Below are positions 43,269 to 51,870 of a DNA stretch of 64,000 nucleotides, in pieces. Source of the DNA: Psychromarinibacter halotolerans. GTDB taxonomy: Bacteria; Pseudomonadota; Alphaproteobacteria; Rhodobacterales; Rhodobacteraceae. The DNA lies in assembly GCF_029168315.1 (NCBI RefSeq), contig NZ_JARGYD010000003.1, positions 474,311-538,310 of the forward strand, given 5' to 3'. Positions within the stretch are counted from its first letter, which is position 1. Each line of letters opens with the position of its first letter. The notes beneath the pieces were generated by a model. It was not told the DNA's origin. It made no database searches and was given only the letters and a program-made list of their open reading frames with translations. The position numbers were made by a program, and so were the translations under genes.

Positions 43269-44645
43269 TCACCTATGGTACGTTGAATGCAGGTTGCGGC
43301 TGAACCTAAGGCCGCTGGACTTATCTTCTTCGGGTTCGTCCTCGGACACGTCCGAGGAATCCGGCTGCTTGTCCGTCATCCAAAGCCCACACCCCAGCAA
43401 CAGCATAAATGTGCAGTATGCCGAGTTCCAAAGGTGGACCGTGACGATGGCAAGGCTAAGCGCTGCGAAGGTCACAATGTAACTGACCCGACAGGCATTG
43501 ACGAAGGCATCCTTCTGCCGCGTGAAAGCGACGGTGACCATGATGCCGAACACCGCGAGAAGCAGGAGCAGCATCGTGACAAGCCCCTGCCGGAAGGCAA
43601 TGGCCAGCCAGAAATTGTCGATGGACGTGGTGACGATCCAGAAGGGCACTGGCCAACTCCAGTCGAATCCGAGTCCAAAGAAGGGGTGCGTCATGATCGC
43701 CTCGAGCGCCCACTCGTTTACGCTAAGGCGGGTCCAAGCTGTCCCCGGGTTGAGCGCGAGGAACCCAATCGAGATTTCCGCCACTGTCCGGTTCGAAAGC
43801 AGTTCGACAACGATATACATGACAACGATTGTCGTGCTCAGGATCCACCAACGCTTCGGAACTTTCCGGAGTATCCGGTCATATGCGATCAGAACGATCT
43901 GCAGGCCAACCGCCACGAAGGCGCCTGATGAAAGCGAGGTGAAGGTCGCCACGCCAACCAGCGCACCGCGAAAAACCGACAGTTTCGGCGGCTGTCTGCG
44001 ACGGGCGGCGTAGATCGACATAGCGAATCCAAAAGCGCAGAACATACCGAACAGGATCGGGTGGTCGAACGTCACCTGCGCCCGGTCCAGACCAAGTCGC
44101 TGTTCGTGCGGCACGTTGGGCAGAACAGGAAACACTGTGTCGAGCATGTTCAGAATGATCGGCTGCCGCGTGAGGTTCTCGTAGATCGCGAAGGGGATCA
44201 TCAGGATAATGGACGTGCTGAGGACCCGCACCGCCGCGCTGAACTGATCCGCATTCCTAATGAACGCCCGGGCAAGCATATAGGGACCGATGGTCTCGAT
44301 CAGCGAGATACCAAGCGCTGGAACCGATGCGCCCGTCGCCGCCAGTGCAAGAGTCCCGTAAAGCGCGAACAGCACGAAGACGACATCCACCCACCGAACG
44401 CGGATCGGCTGTACCGCAAGCCGCCGTATGACAGGCACGATGGCGATGAGCAGGACGATGCGATAGAACGATAGGCGAATATCGCCGATCTGGATTTGGA
44501 TCGGAACGATGAACGACATGATCAGGGCGGCAACCCAGACCGGATAAGTACCGGTGACCGCAAGCGCCGACGAACGCGGGGTCATGCGCCGTGTGTCTGT
44601 CATGTCCGGGCTTGCCGTCATGCGATCCGAATCCTCTTTGGGCAT
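43269..44645 (-). CDS. Wzy-like O-antigen/EPS polymerase
   Basis: The 458-residue membrane protein has about eleven hydrophobic segments and the large loop of the O-antigen ligase/polymerase family between helices 9 and 10 (EWALEAIMTHPFFGLGFDWS, a typical loop block). Helices such as AALIMSFIVPIQIQI, VSYIVTFAALSLAIVTVHLW and LRQGLVTMLLLLLAV are visible. It joins repeat units delivered by the flippase. The start is given as ATG 44645; a GTG at 44657 is an alternative. The C-terminus is acidic. A divergent intergenic region of about 300 bases precedes it. Confidence 0.82.
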   Translation of the reverse strand: MPKEDSDRMTASPDMTDTRRMTPRSSALAVTGTYPVWVAALIMSFIVPIQIQIGDIRLSFYRIVLLIAIVPVIRRLAVQPIRVRWVDVVFVLFALYGTLALAATGASVPALGISLIETIGPYMLARAFIRNADQFSAAVRVLSTSIILMIPFAIYENLTRQPIILNMLDTVFPVLPNVPHEQRLGLDRAQVTFDHPILFGMFCAFGFAMSIYAARRRQPPKLSVFRGALVGVATFTSLSSGAFVAVGLQIVLIAYDRILRKVPKRWWILSTTIVVMYIVVELLSNRTVAEISIGFLALNPGTAWTRLSVNEWALEAIMTHPFFGLGFDWSWPVPFWIVTTSIDNFWLAIAFRQGLVTMLLLLLAVFGIMVTVAFTRQKDAFVNACRVSYIVTFAALSLAIVTVHLWNSAYCTFMLLLGCGLWMTDKQPDSSDVSEDEPEEDKSSGLRFSRNLHSTYHR

Positions 44646-44959
44646 TTCTACCGACACCCCTAAAGAACCGCCGGCGGGTGCTCACGTCAATTCGGGCGCT
44701 CTTATACGAGAACCGCAATGAGTGCGATGGCCGCTGCGCCGGGCCCTTGCCACAGTTGCGGCGTCAAAGACAATCCGTGCAAACCCGGCCATTCACAAGG
44801 GCGCCACGGAAACAGTCTGTGCCATGAGATGTGGCATCGAAGCGCGAACATCCCTTCATCCCGGACCCAAGGCGCGAATGTGCCGGGTCACCTTATTGCC
44901 ATTCGGACCGCGTTGCGAAAAGGTGCGGCGCATCGAAACCGGAGAGTGACGGTAAGTTC
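44646..44959. other. Divergent intergenic region before a second EPS operon
   Basis: About 310 bases between the Wzy-like gene (left) and a glycosyltransferase gene (right), both transcribed outward. It likely holds two opposing promoters. No strong hairpin or ORF was identified. A weak AGGGG lies next to the GTG of the Wzy-like gene. Confidence 0.4.
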
Positions 44960-46087
44960 TTGGCAAGGCTGGTTACACTGCTTCCAATGGCCTGCGATGG
45001 CGTCGGCCCAAGCTATACCTGTACCCGGCTTCTGCAGGGCATGGCGTCGCGCGACCTTGCGGGACCGCTATTCGTGAACCGCGCCCGCGCGCAGCTTGAC
45101 GGCATCGACTACCGCGCCTCGTTGCCCGGTCCGTTGGCCGCCGCGCCCTACCGTTTCGTGTCCGACCGGGCCACCCGTCGGACCAACCGCCGCTTCCTGT
45201 CCGAGATCCGACAGGGCGATATCGCCTATCTTTGGCCGGCGGCGCCATTGGACGTCTATCGCAAGGTCCACGACATGGGCCTTCCGATCGTCGCCGAGGG
45301 CATCAACACCCGGATGGAACATGCCCGCGCGATCCTCGATGCGGCCTATACTGCGGAAGGGCTGGAACCGGGACACGGCATCACGCAGGACCGGATCGAT
45401 GAAGAGAACGCCAAGCTGCAGCTGACCACGGCCATCTTCGCCCCAAGCGCGGGCGTCGAGGCATCCCTTGCCGGGGCCATTGATGCAAACCGGATCCTGC
45501 CCGCCAGCTATGGCGTGGCGCTTGACCAGCATCGCCCGCCGCGGCGCGCTGTCCCGGAAGAGGGGCCGACGGTCCTGTTTGTGGGATCGGGAAGCATCCG
45601 GAAAGGCCTGCACCAACTTCTAAGGGCGTGGGCGCGGGCCGGGATAAAGGGGCGTCTTCTGATCGCAGGCACGATCGAGCCGGCGGTTCAGACGCTGTGC
45701 GCCGATCTTCTGAACCGGGACGATGTGCAGACCCTTGGCTTCGTCAACGATGTCGAGCCGCTTTACGAGCAGGCAGACGTCTTCGTTCTACCCTCGTACG
45801 AGGAAGGGGACCCGCTGGTGACCTACGAAGCGGCGGCGCACGGTCTTCCCATCATCGCGTCGGCGATGGGCGCCGGACGGATCGGGGCCGAAACCGGCTG
45901 CAATCTTCCTGTCGATCCCGACCAGCCCGAGACGATCGTCGATGCGCTACGGGCATTGGCGGGTTCGCCCGACACCTTGCGCGAACGGGGCGAACGCAGC
46001 GCCGCGGCGGTCGAAGCCTATAGCTGGATGGATGTGGGCGCCCGCAGGGCGGACCAACTGGTCCGCCACCTGGGCCGCGCCGATTAG
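44960..46087 (+). CDS. Family 4-like glycosyltransferase
   Basis: The 375-residue GT-B protein starts with RLVTLLPMACDGVGPSYTCT and has the C-terminal GT4 nucleotide-sugar block: TVLFVGSGSIRKGLHQLLRA, QTLGFVNDVEPLYEQADVFV and LPSYEEGDPLVTYEAAAHGL with the EGDP and E-x7 region. It probably transfers a sugar to the EPS repeat. The start is doubtful: a TTG at 44960 is chosen as closest to the homologous region, with no clear ribosome site; an ATG at 44993 would start inside the fold. The stop overlaps the next convergent gene by sharing TTAG. Confidence 0.82.
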   Translation: MARLVTLLPMACDGVGPSYTCTRLLQGMASRDLAGPLFVNRARAQLDGIDYRASLPGPLAAAPYRFVSDRATRRTNRRFLSEIRQGDIAYLWPAAPLDVYRKVHDMGLPIVAEGINTRMEHARAILDAAYTAEGLEPGHGITQDRIDEENAKLQLTTAIFAPSAGVEASLAGAIDANRILPASYGVALDQHRPPRRAVPEEGPTVLFVGSGSIRKGLHQLLRAWARAGIKGRLLIAGTIEPAVQTLCADLLNRDDVQTLGFVNDVEPLYEQADVFVLPSYEEGDPLVTYEAAAHGLPIIASAMGAGRIGAETGCNLPVDPDQPETIVDALRALAGSPDTLRERGERSAAAVEAYSWMDVGARRADQLVRHLGRAD

Positions 46088-47265
46088 CGAGAGCCTAATT
46101 CTGTTAGCCGCTTCTGTGCACCGTAACGGGACCCGAAGTCGATTGGAGACCCTTCCTTGGGGATGAAGTCGGTCCAGACCATTCCGTCGTTCTTAAGGTC
46201 GAATACGTTGCGGAAGTAATTATCGCTGGGCCCCGTCTCGTACTTGAAGTTGTCGCCGACCACCGCCGTCCCCTGATCGAACAGCCAGCTGGCCACATTG
46301 CCGTCCACATAGACCCCCTGCGAGGTGTTATTGACCCGGATGTTTCCGCCACTGCCATCCGGCCACGGCAGCACGGTGTTGTTGCGGACTTCGATCCCGC
46401 CCGGGCTGTTGGCCACGATGATGGCATTCGGCGTGCCCGCCATCACGAGGTTTTCCTCGATGATGATGTCGCGCCCGCCGACGTTGATCCCTTGCATCCA
46501 GACGCCGGCATCTCCCGTGGCCGGGTCGTCATAGATGAAATTGCCGCGGATCAGGATGCTGCTGGGCCAGTCACCCGCACTTGGTGTGGTGTAGAACTGA
46601 ATGGCGTCAGAATGGGTGTAGGTCCCATCCGCATTGATCACCGGTGCGGCGTCGGCCATCGTGTTGTTCGCGATGGTGCCGCTGCGCGTCTCGTCGACGA
46701 TGGTCAGGTGATCGCCGTTGATACCGCCCTCGGCGTAGAAGAAGTTGTTGGAGACGTCGAAGCCGAGAACCTTCTGCATCATCAACGTCGCCGTGATCTC
46801 GTTGCCGCGAAACTTGATGTCCTGCGAACTGATCGCCTCGGCCCAACTGCCCAGACGGCTATTGCGCACCTCGATGCCGGATGCATTTCGCAGCGTGAAC
46901 CTGTCGTAGACCGCGATGCCGTCGAGAACCACGTTCGCCCCCGTGATCATGACCACCCCGAAGCGGGCACCGTGCGGTGTCTCCGACCGGATTGTGACCG
47001 GCTCGTTGAAAACCTGGCTGATGGAAAGTGCACCGTAATCGCCGTCCGGCAGTACGATGGTTTCTCCACCTTTGGTGGATGCAAGCGCCGCGTCCAAGCG
47101 CGCCCGTGCGTTTGCGTCCGCGTCGGCAGACCCCGCTGCAACAACAAGCCAGCCGGCCACAAGGACGACGAGACCGGCAATTCCGTGCAGGATCGATAAT
47201 CCGCCGGCTGCGGCACTTGATTCTGTACTTTCGCCAAATGCAACTTTACCGTGTATTAAGGCCAT
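46084..47265 (-). CDS. Membrane-anchored right-handed parallel beta-helix protein
   Basis: The 393-residue protein has an N-terminal hydrophobic segment (ILHGIAGLVVLVAGWLVVAA, about residues 24-45) that anchors it or serves as a signal, and then repeated strand-turn motifs of a right-handed beta-helix (about residues 60-380). The helix contains GTYTHSDAIQFY (His218, Asp220), resembling metal or catalytic loops of epimerases and lyases. The region from about residue 60 to the end aligns throughout with residues 1-345 of the RTX protein at 58741. It faces the periplasm, so it probably acts on the EPS chain during export. Enzymatic activity is not proved. Confidence 0.85.
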   Translation of the reverse strand: MALIHGKVAFGESTESSAAAGGLSILHGIAGLVVLVAGWLVVAAGSADADANARARLDAALASTKGGETIVLPDGDYGALSISQVFNEPVTIRSETPHGARFGVVMITGANVVLDGIAVYDRFTLRNASGIEVRNSRLGSWAEAISSQDIKFRGNEITATLMMQKVLGFDVSNNFFYAEGGINGDHLTIVDETRSGTIANNTMADAAPVINADGTYTHSDAIQFYTTPSAGDWPSSILIRGNFIYDDPATGDAGVWMQGINVGGRDIIIEENLVMAGTPNAIIVANSPGGIEVRNNTVLPWPDGSGGNIRVNNTSQGVYVDGNVASWLFDQGTAVVGDNFKYETGPSDNYFRNVFDLKNDGMVWTDFIPKEGSPIDFGSRYGAQKRLTELGSR

Positions 47266-47591
47266 CTGAATCTACTCACCCCAAGGAACATTGTTGATGC
47301 CTGATGCACAATCAGGACCGTCTGGGTAACCATATGCCCGGACACGCGCGAACCAACCCCTGAGATCTTAACATTTGTGAGACGGTCGGTGTATGCCCCA
47401 CATTGTGGTGTGGATCGGAACAGGGCTGTCGGGGCTCTGCAGGTTTACACCCGCGCAAATGTGGTTCGGGTGTCACAGGATTTTTTTCGACCGTCGATTT
47501 TCACACTATTGACCAAGAACCAGCGCATTCGGCTGACTAGTGGACCGTGGATGTCGATGGGGCATCCGTACGTAAACCGGAGAGTTTATTA
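47266..47591. other. Divergent intergenic region between beta-helix gene and rfbF
   Basis: About 325 bases with no convincing ORF. It holds the promoters of the leftward beta-helix gene and the rightward nucleotide-sugar operon. A TTGACC (47509-47514) could be a -35 box for rfbF, but a good -10 at the right distance is lacking. The T-rich GATTTTTTTCGA at 47479 is conspicuous. Confidence 0.4.
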
Positions 47592-48368
47592 ATGAAGACC
47601 GCCATTCTTGCAGGGGGCAAGGGCACCCGGCTCGCAGAGGAAACCAGCGTGCGACCGAAGCCGATGGTCGAGGTCGGCGGCAAGCCGATCCTCTGGCACA
47701 TTATGATGACCTACTCTCATTACGGCTTCAACGATTTCGCCGTCGCGCTGGGATACAAGGGCGACCACATCAAGCGGTACTTCGTGGAATACGGTACGCT
47801 TTCGGGCAACCTGACCATCGACATGAACGACCCCGAGCCGCTGAAACGGCACGAGAAAGAACATGCCCCCTGGAAGCTCGATCTGATCGAAACCGGGGAC
47901 GAAACGCTGACCGGCGGCCGGGTGAAGCGGCTGAAGCCCTACATGGGCGACGAAACCTTCATGCTGACGTGGGGCGACGGGGTGTCGGACATCGACATCA
48001 ACAAGCTGATTGCCTTCCACAAAAGCCACGGCAAGCTTGCCACGATCACAGCGGTCCGTCCGCAGGCCCGCTATGGCCACATGCGCTTCGACGGCGACCA
48101 GGTGGTCGCGTTCGAGGAAAAACCGCAGACCGCCGAAGGCTGGATCAACGGCGCCTTTTTCGTTCTGGAGCCTGAGGTCTTCGATTATATCGAGGGCGAC
48201 ATGGTGATGTTCGAACACGCGCCGCTGGAGAATCTTGCGCGCGACGGCCAGCTGATGGCCTATCGCCATGAAGGCTTCTGGGCAGCGATGGATACGCTGC
48301 GCGACAAGCACACGTTGCAAAAACTTTGGGATTCCGGGGATCGACCCTGGGCTGTTTGGGAAAAATAA
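47592..48368 (+). CDS. rfbF: Glucose-1-phosphate cytidylyltransferase
   Basis: The 258-residue enzyme makes CDP-glucose from CTP and glucose-1-phosphate. It starts KTAILAGGKGTRLAEETSVR with the nucleotidyl-transfer loop and KPMVEVGGKPILWHI, and has LTWGDGVSDIDINKLI and EGWINGAFFVLEPEVF. This is RfbF rather than RmlA because of the HIKRYFVEYGTLSGNLTI segment. It opens the path to CDP-deoxy sugars, so the polymer should contain a CDP-derived sugar. Length is standard. The next gene starts two bases after its stop. Confidence 0.93.
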   Translation: MKTAILAGGKGTRLAEETSVRPKPMVEVGGKPILWHIMMTYSHYGFNDFAVALGYKGDHIKRYFVEYGTLSGNLTIDMNDPEPLKRHEKEHAPWKLDLIETGDETLTGGRVKRLKPYMGDETFMLTWGDGVSDIDINKLIAFHKSHGKLATITAVRPQARYGHMRFDGDQVVAFEEKPQTAEGWINGAFFVLEPEVFDYIEGDMVMFEHAPLENLARDGQLMAYRHEGFWAAMDTLRDKHTLQKLWDSGDRPWAVWEK

Positions 48369-48370
48369 CG

Positions 48371-50692
48371 ATGCGCGTACTCGTGACCGGCCACCGCGGC
48401 TATATCGGAACCGTTCTTACCCCCATGCTTCTCGAGGCGGGCCACGATGTGGCCGGCATCGACAGCGATCTGTACGAGCGTTGTACGTTCGAGCCGGGCG
48501 GCGAGATGCCCGACATCCCTACGCTTTTGAAGGACGTGCGTGAAGTCACGCCCGCCGACCTGCTGGGCTTTGACGCGGTGCTGCACCTTGCCGCGCTGTC
48601 GAACGACCCGCTGGGCGATTTCCGCCCCGAAACGACCTATGACATCAACTTCGACGGCACCATGAACGTCGCCCGCGCCGCCAAGGCCGCGGGTGTGGAA
48701 CGCTTCGTGTTCTCGTCGTCGTGCTCGAACTACGGCGCGTCGGGCCCCGATTTCATCGACGAGAACGGCGCGTTCAACCCGGTCACGCCCTACGGCATCT
48801 CGAAGGTGCGGTCCGAACAGGCGCTGGCCGAACTGGCCGACGACGCCTTCTGCCCGACCTTCCTGCGCTCGGCCACGGCCTATGGCGTCAGCCCGCGCAT
48901 CCGCTTCGACCTTGTGCTGAACAACCTCGTGGCGTGGGCCGTGACCACCGGCAATATCCACATGAAGTCGGACGGCACCCCGTGGCGGCCGATCACCCAT
49001 ATCGAGGATATCAGCCGCGCGTTCCTGTCGACCCTATCGACCCCGGTCGAAAAGATCCGCAACGAGGCGTTCAACGTCGGCGTGACCGATCACAACTACC
49101 AGATCAAAGAACTGGCAGAGATCGTCGCGTCGGTCGTGCCCGGCTGCGAAGTGACCTTCGCGGACGACGCTGGCCCGGACAAGCGCAGCTATCGCGTGAA
49201 CTGCGACAAGATCCAGCGCGTGATGCCGCAGTTCAAGCCGCAGTGGGACGCCCGCAAGGGCGCCGAGTCGCTGTACGAGGCCTACAAGGCCGTCGACCTG
49301 ACCCTCGAGCAGTTCGAAGGCCCGCGTTACCAGCGCATCGGCCACATCAAGAAACTGATTTCTGACGGCATCATCGACGAGTCGCTGAAGCACACGCCGA
49401 AGGCGCTGGCCGAACGCGCCGCGTCGCCCGAGGCCGCCATCGCGCCGGGCTTCGAAGCCGACGCCGCCGAGGTCGACTGCATTTCGTGCGGCCACCACGG
49501 CCTTCAGCCGATCCTCGACCTTGGCCTGATGCCCCGGTCGGACGGCCTGCTGGACCCCAGCATCCTCGACCGCCGCGAGTCGCTGGTCCCGCTGCGTCTG
49601 GGCTATTGCCCCGATTGTTCGCTGGTGCAGCTTCTGGAAACGCGTCCCGCCGAGGAAATGTTCGGTGACGACTACCTGTACTTCTCGTCCTTCTCCGAGG
49701 ATCTGCTGAAGCACAGCCGCGAGAATGCGCTGGAACTGATCGAGATGCGCGGCCTTGGCGCCGACAGCCTTGTCGCCGAGATCGCGTCGAACGACGGCTA
49801 CATGCTGCAAAACTTCAAGGAAAAGGGCGTTCCCGTCCTTGGCATCGACCCCGCGCTTCAGCCCGCCACCGCGGCGATGGAGAAGGGGATCGAGACGATC
49901 AACGACTTCTTCGGCACCCGCGTCGCCGGCGAACTCGCCGCTCAGGGCCGCAAGGCCGATGTAATCATCGCCAACAACGTGGTGGCCCACGTCGCCGACC
50001 AGAACGATCTGGTCGCCGGCATGGCGACGCTGCTGGCGGATGATGGCGTGATCTCGGTCGAGTTCCCCTATGTCCGCGACCTGATCGACTTCATCGAGTT
50101 CGACACGATCTATCACGAGCACCTGTGCTACTTCTCGGTCGGTTCGGCGCAGGCGCTGTTCGAACGCCACGGGCTGTACCTGAACGACGTACGTCGCCTG
50201 CCGATCCACGGCGGTTCGCTGCGGCTGTACTTCGGCAAGAAGAACGAGCCGTCCGAAGCCGTGACCAAGATCCTCGCCGAAGAGAAAGAGCTGGGTCTCG
50301 ACCGCTTCGACTATTACGCAAGCTTCGGCCAGCGGGTCCGCACCTTCCGCGATGACGCGCGCAAGCTGATCGCCGACCTGAAGGCCGACGGCAAGCGCAT
50401 CGCGGCCTATGGCGCGGCGGCGAAGGGCACGATCATGCTGAACTTCCTTCAGCTGAATTCGCGCGCCATCGAGTACGCGGTGGACCGCAACGTGCACAAG
50501 CAGGGCAAGTACATGCCCGGCGTCCGCGTGCCGATCGACGACCCGGAAAAGCTGAAGTCGGACAAGCCCGACTATGTGATGATCCTGCCGTGGAACTTCC
50601 GCGACGAGATCATCCGGCAGCAGCAGGACTTCCTTGCGCGGGGCGGCAAGTTCGTCGTTCCGATCCCCGACCTCGAGATCGTCTCGAACTGA
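48371..50692 (+). CDS. Fusion of NAD-dependent epimerase/dehydratase and C-methyltransferase
   Basis: The 773-residue protein has two enzymes. Residues 1-340 are an extended SDR: RVLVTGHRGYIGTVLTPM (NAD motif), then VFSSSCSNYGASGP with the catalytic Ser, and the YGISK tyrosine-lysine pair. Residues 365-773 are a sugar C-methyltransferase of the NovU/EvaC type: a zinc site with Cys370, Cys373, Cys413 and Cys416, the SAM loop VAEIASNDGYMLQ, and the hallmark YHEHLCYFS (Tyr581, His582, His584). The set suggests a CDP-sugar that is modified and C-methylated to a branched sugar. A separate CDP-glucose 4,6-dehydratase is not seen. Its stop overlaps the next gene. Confidence 0.88.
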   Translation: MRVLVTGHRGYIGTVLTPMLLEAGHDVAGIDSDLYERCTFEPGGEMPDIPTLLKDVREVTPADLLGFDAVLHLAALSNDPLGDFRPETTYDINFDGTMNVARAAKAAGVERFVFSSSCSNYGASGPDFIDENGAFNPVTPYGISKVRSEQALAELADDAFCPTFLRSATAYGVSPRIRFDLVLNNLVAWAVTTGNIHMKSDGTPWRPITHIEDISRAFLSTLSTPVEKIRNEAFNVGVTDHNYQIKELAEIVASVVPGCEVTFADDAGPDKRSYRVNCDKIQRVMPQFKPQWDARKGAESLYEAYKAVDLTLEQFEGPRYQRIGHIKKLISDGIIDESLKHTPKALAERAASPEAAIAPGFEADAAEVDCISCGHHGLQPILDLGLMPRSDGLLDPSILDRRESLVPLRLGYCPDCSLVQLLETRPAEEMFGDDYLYFSSFSEDLLKHSRENALELIEMRGLGADSLVAEIASNDGYMLQNFKEKGVPVLGIDPALQPATAAMEKGIETINDFFGTRVAGELAAQGRKADVIIANNVVAHVADQNDLVAGMATLLADDGVISVEFPYVRDLIDFIEFDTIYHEHLCYFSVGSAQALFERHGLYLNDVRRLPIHGGSLRLYFGKKNEPSEAVTKILAEEKELGLDRFDYYASFGQRVRTFRDDARKLIADLKADGKRIAAYGAAAKGTIMLNFLQLNSRAIEYAVDRNVHKQGKYMPGVRVPIDDPEKLKSDKPDYVMILPWNFRDEIIRQQQDFLARGGKFVVPIPDLEIVSN

Positions 50693-51870
50693 TGGGGGAA
50701 GAACTGCACAAATGCCCCGCCTGCGGGTCCGGCGCCGTGGCCGAAATCTATCGGCTCGACGCGATCCCGGTGCAAAGCTGCATCCTGCTCGACAGCGCAG
50801 AGGAGGCGCGGGATTTCCCGCGCCGTCCCCTGCTGCTGAAGTTCTGCGACGACTGCGGCTTCGTGTTCAACGCGGTGTTCGAACTGGAGCAGGTCGACTA
50901 CGCCTCGACCACCGAGGAAAGCCAGCACTTCTCGGGCACCTTCAACCGCTTCGCCAAGGAACTGGCGTCCGAGGTTGCCTCGCTTTACGACCTGAAGGGC
51001 AAGAAAACGCTCGAGATCGGCTGCGGTAAGGGCGAGTTCCTGCAAGAGCTTGCGGAACAGACCGGCACGCTGGGTCTTGGCGTCGATCCGGGGTTCATCC
51101 CGGAACGCCTGCCGGGCGCAGACGGGCACGAGATTCGGTTCCAGCGCGAGTATTTCGATCCGGAAACCATCGCCGAGACGCCTGATTTCGTCGTCTGCCG
51201 TCACACGCTGGAACACATTCCGGCGGTAGGCCAGTTCATGGACGACATCGCCACCGCGATCGACGGACGCACCGACGTCGGCATCTTCTTCGAGACGCCG
51301 GACGTGCGCCGCGTGCTGGACGAAGGCGCGTTCTGGGACATCTACTACGAGCACTGCTCGTACTTTACTCTGGGCAGCCACGCCCGCCTGTTCCGCCGCG
51401 CCGGGATGGATGTGACCAAGCTGTATCTGGCCTATGACGACCAGTACATCATCCAGTACGCCGAACCCTCGACGGGGCGGCCGCCGCTGCCGGAAGAAGA
51501 CGACCTTGATGCCGTGCGTGCGCTGGCGAAATCCTTCCCCGCGAAGGTGGCCGAGATCCGCGCCTACTGGACCGATTTCGTCCGCTCGCGCCACGCCGAA
51601 GGCAAGCGCGTCGCCATCTGGGGCGGTGGGTCGAAGGGCGTGTCGTTCCTGACCACCAATGGTCTGGGCGAAGAAGTGGCGCAGGTCATCGACATCAACC
51701 CGTTCAAACAGGGCCGTTATCTGCCCGGCACCGGCCACCTTGTATCCGGCCCGGACAGCCTGAAGGAAACGCCGCCCGACACGGTGATCGTGATGAACCC
51801 GATCTACCTGAACGAAATCGGCGCCGATCTTGCGAAGATGGGTCTGACCCCCGAACTGGTGGCCGTCTGA
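50692..51870 (+). CDS. Second C-methyltransferase-type sugar methyltransferase
   Basis: The 392-residue protein is paralogous to the second half of the preceding fusion. A zinc site is formed by Cys8, Cys11, Cys52 and Cys55 (KCPACGSG, FCDDCGFVF). The SAM loop is TLEIGCGKGEFLQEL and the hallmark is IYYEHCSYFT. The C-terminal domain has VAIWGGGSKGVSFLTTNG. It starts directly at the stop of the fusion (TGATG). Its substrate is probably another sugar of the same polymer, or it adds a second methyl. Confidence 0.88.
   Translation: MGEELHKCPACGSGAVAEIYRLDAIPVQSCILLDSAEEARDFPRRPLLLKFCDDCGFVFNAVFELEQVDYASTTEESQHFSGTFNRFAKELASEVASLYDLKGKKTLEIGCGKGEFLQELAEQTGTLGLGVDPGFIPERLPGADGHEIRFQREYFDPETIAETPDFVVCRHTLEHIPAVGQFMDDIATAIDGRTDVGIFFETPDVRRVLDEGAFWDIYYEHCSYFTLGSHARLFRRAGMDVTKLYLAYDDQYIIQYAEPSTGRPPLPEEDDLDAVRALAKSFPAKVAEIRAYWTDFVRSRHAEGKRVAIWGGGSKGVSFLTTNGLGEEVAQVIDINPFKQGRYLPGTGHLVSGPDSLKETPPDTVIVMNPIYLNEIGADLAKMGLTPELVAV

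Noticed and set aside
49034..50497. Minus-strand frame of 487 codons inside the epimerase-methyltransferase fusion
   Set aside because: Opposite to a protein with clear motifs; no ribosome site, no domain.
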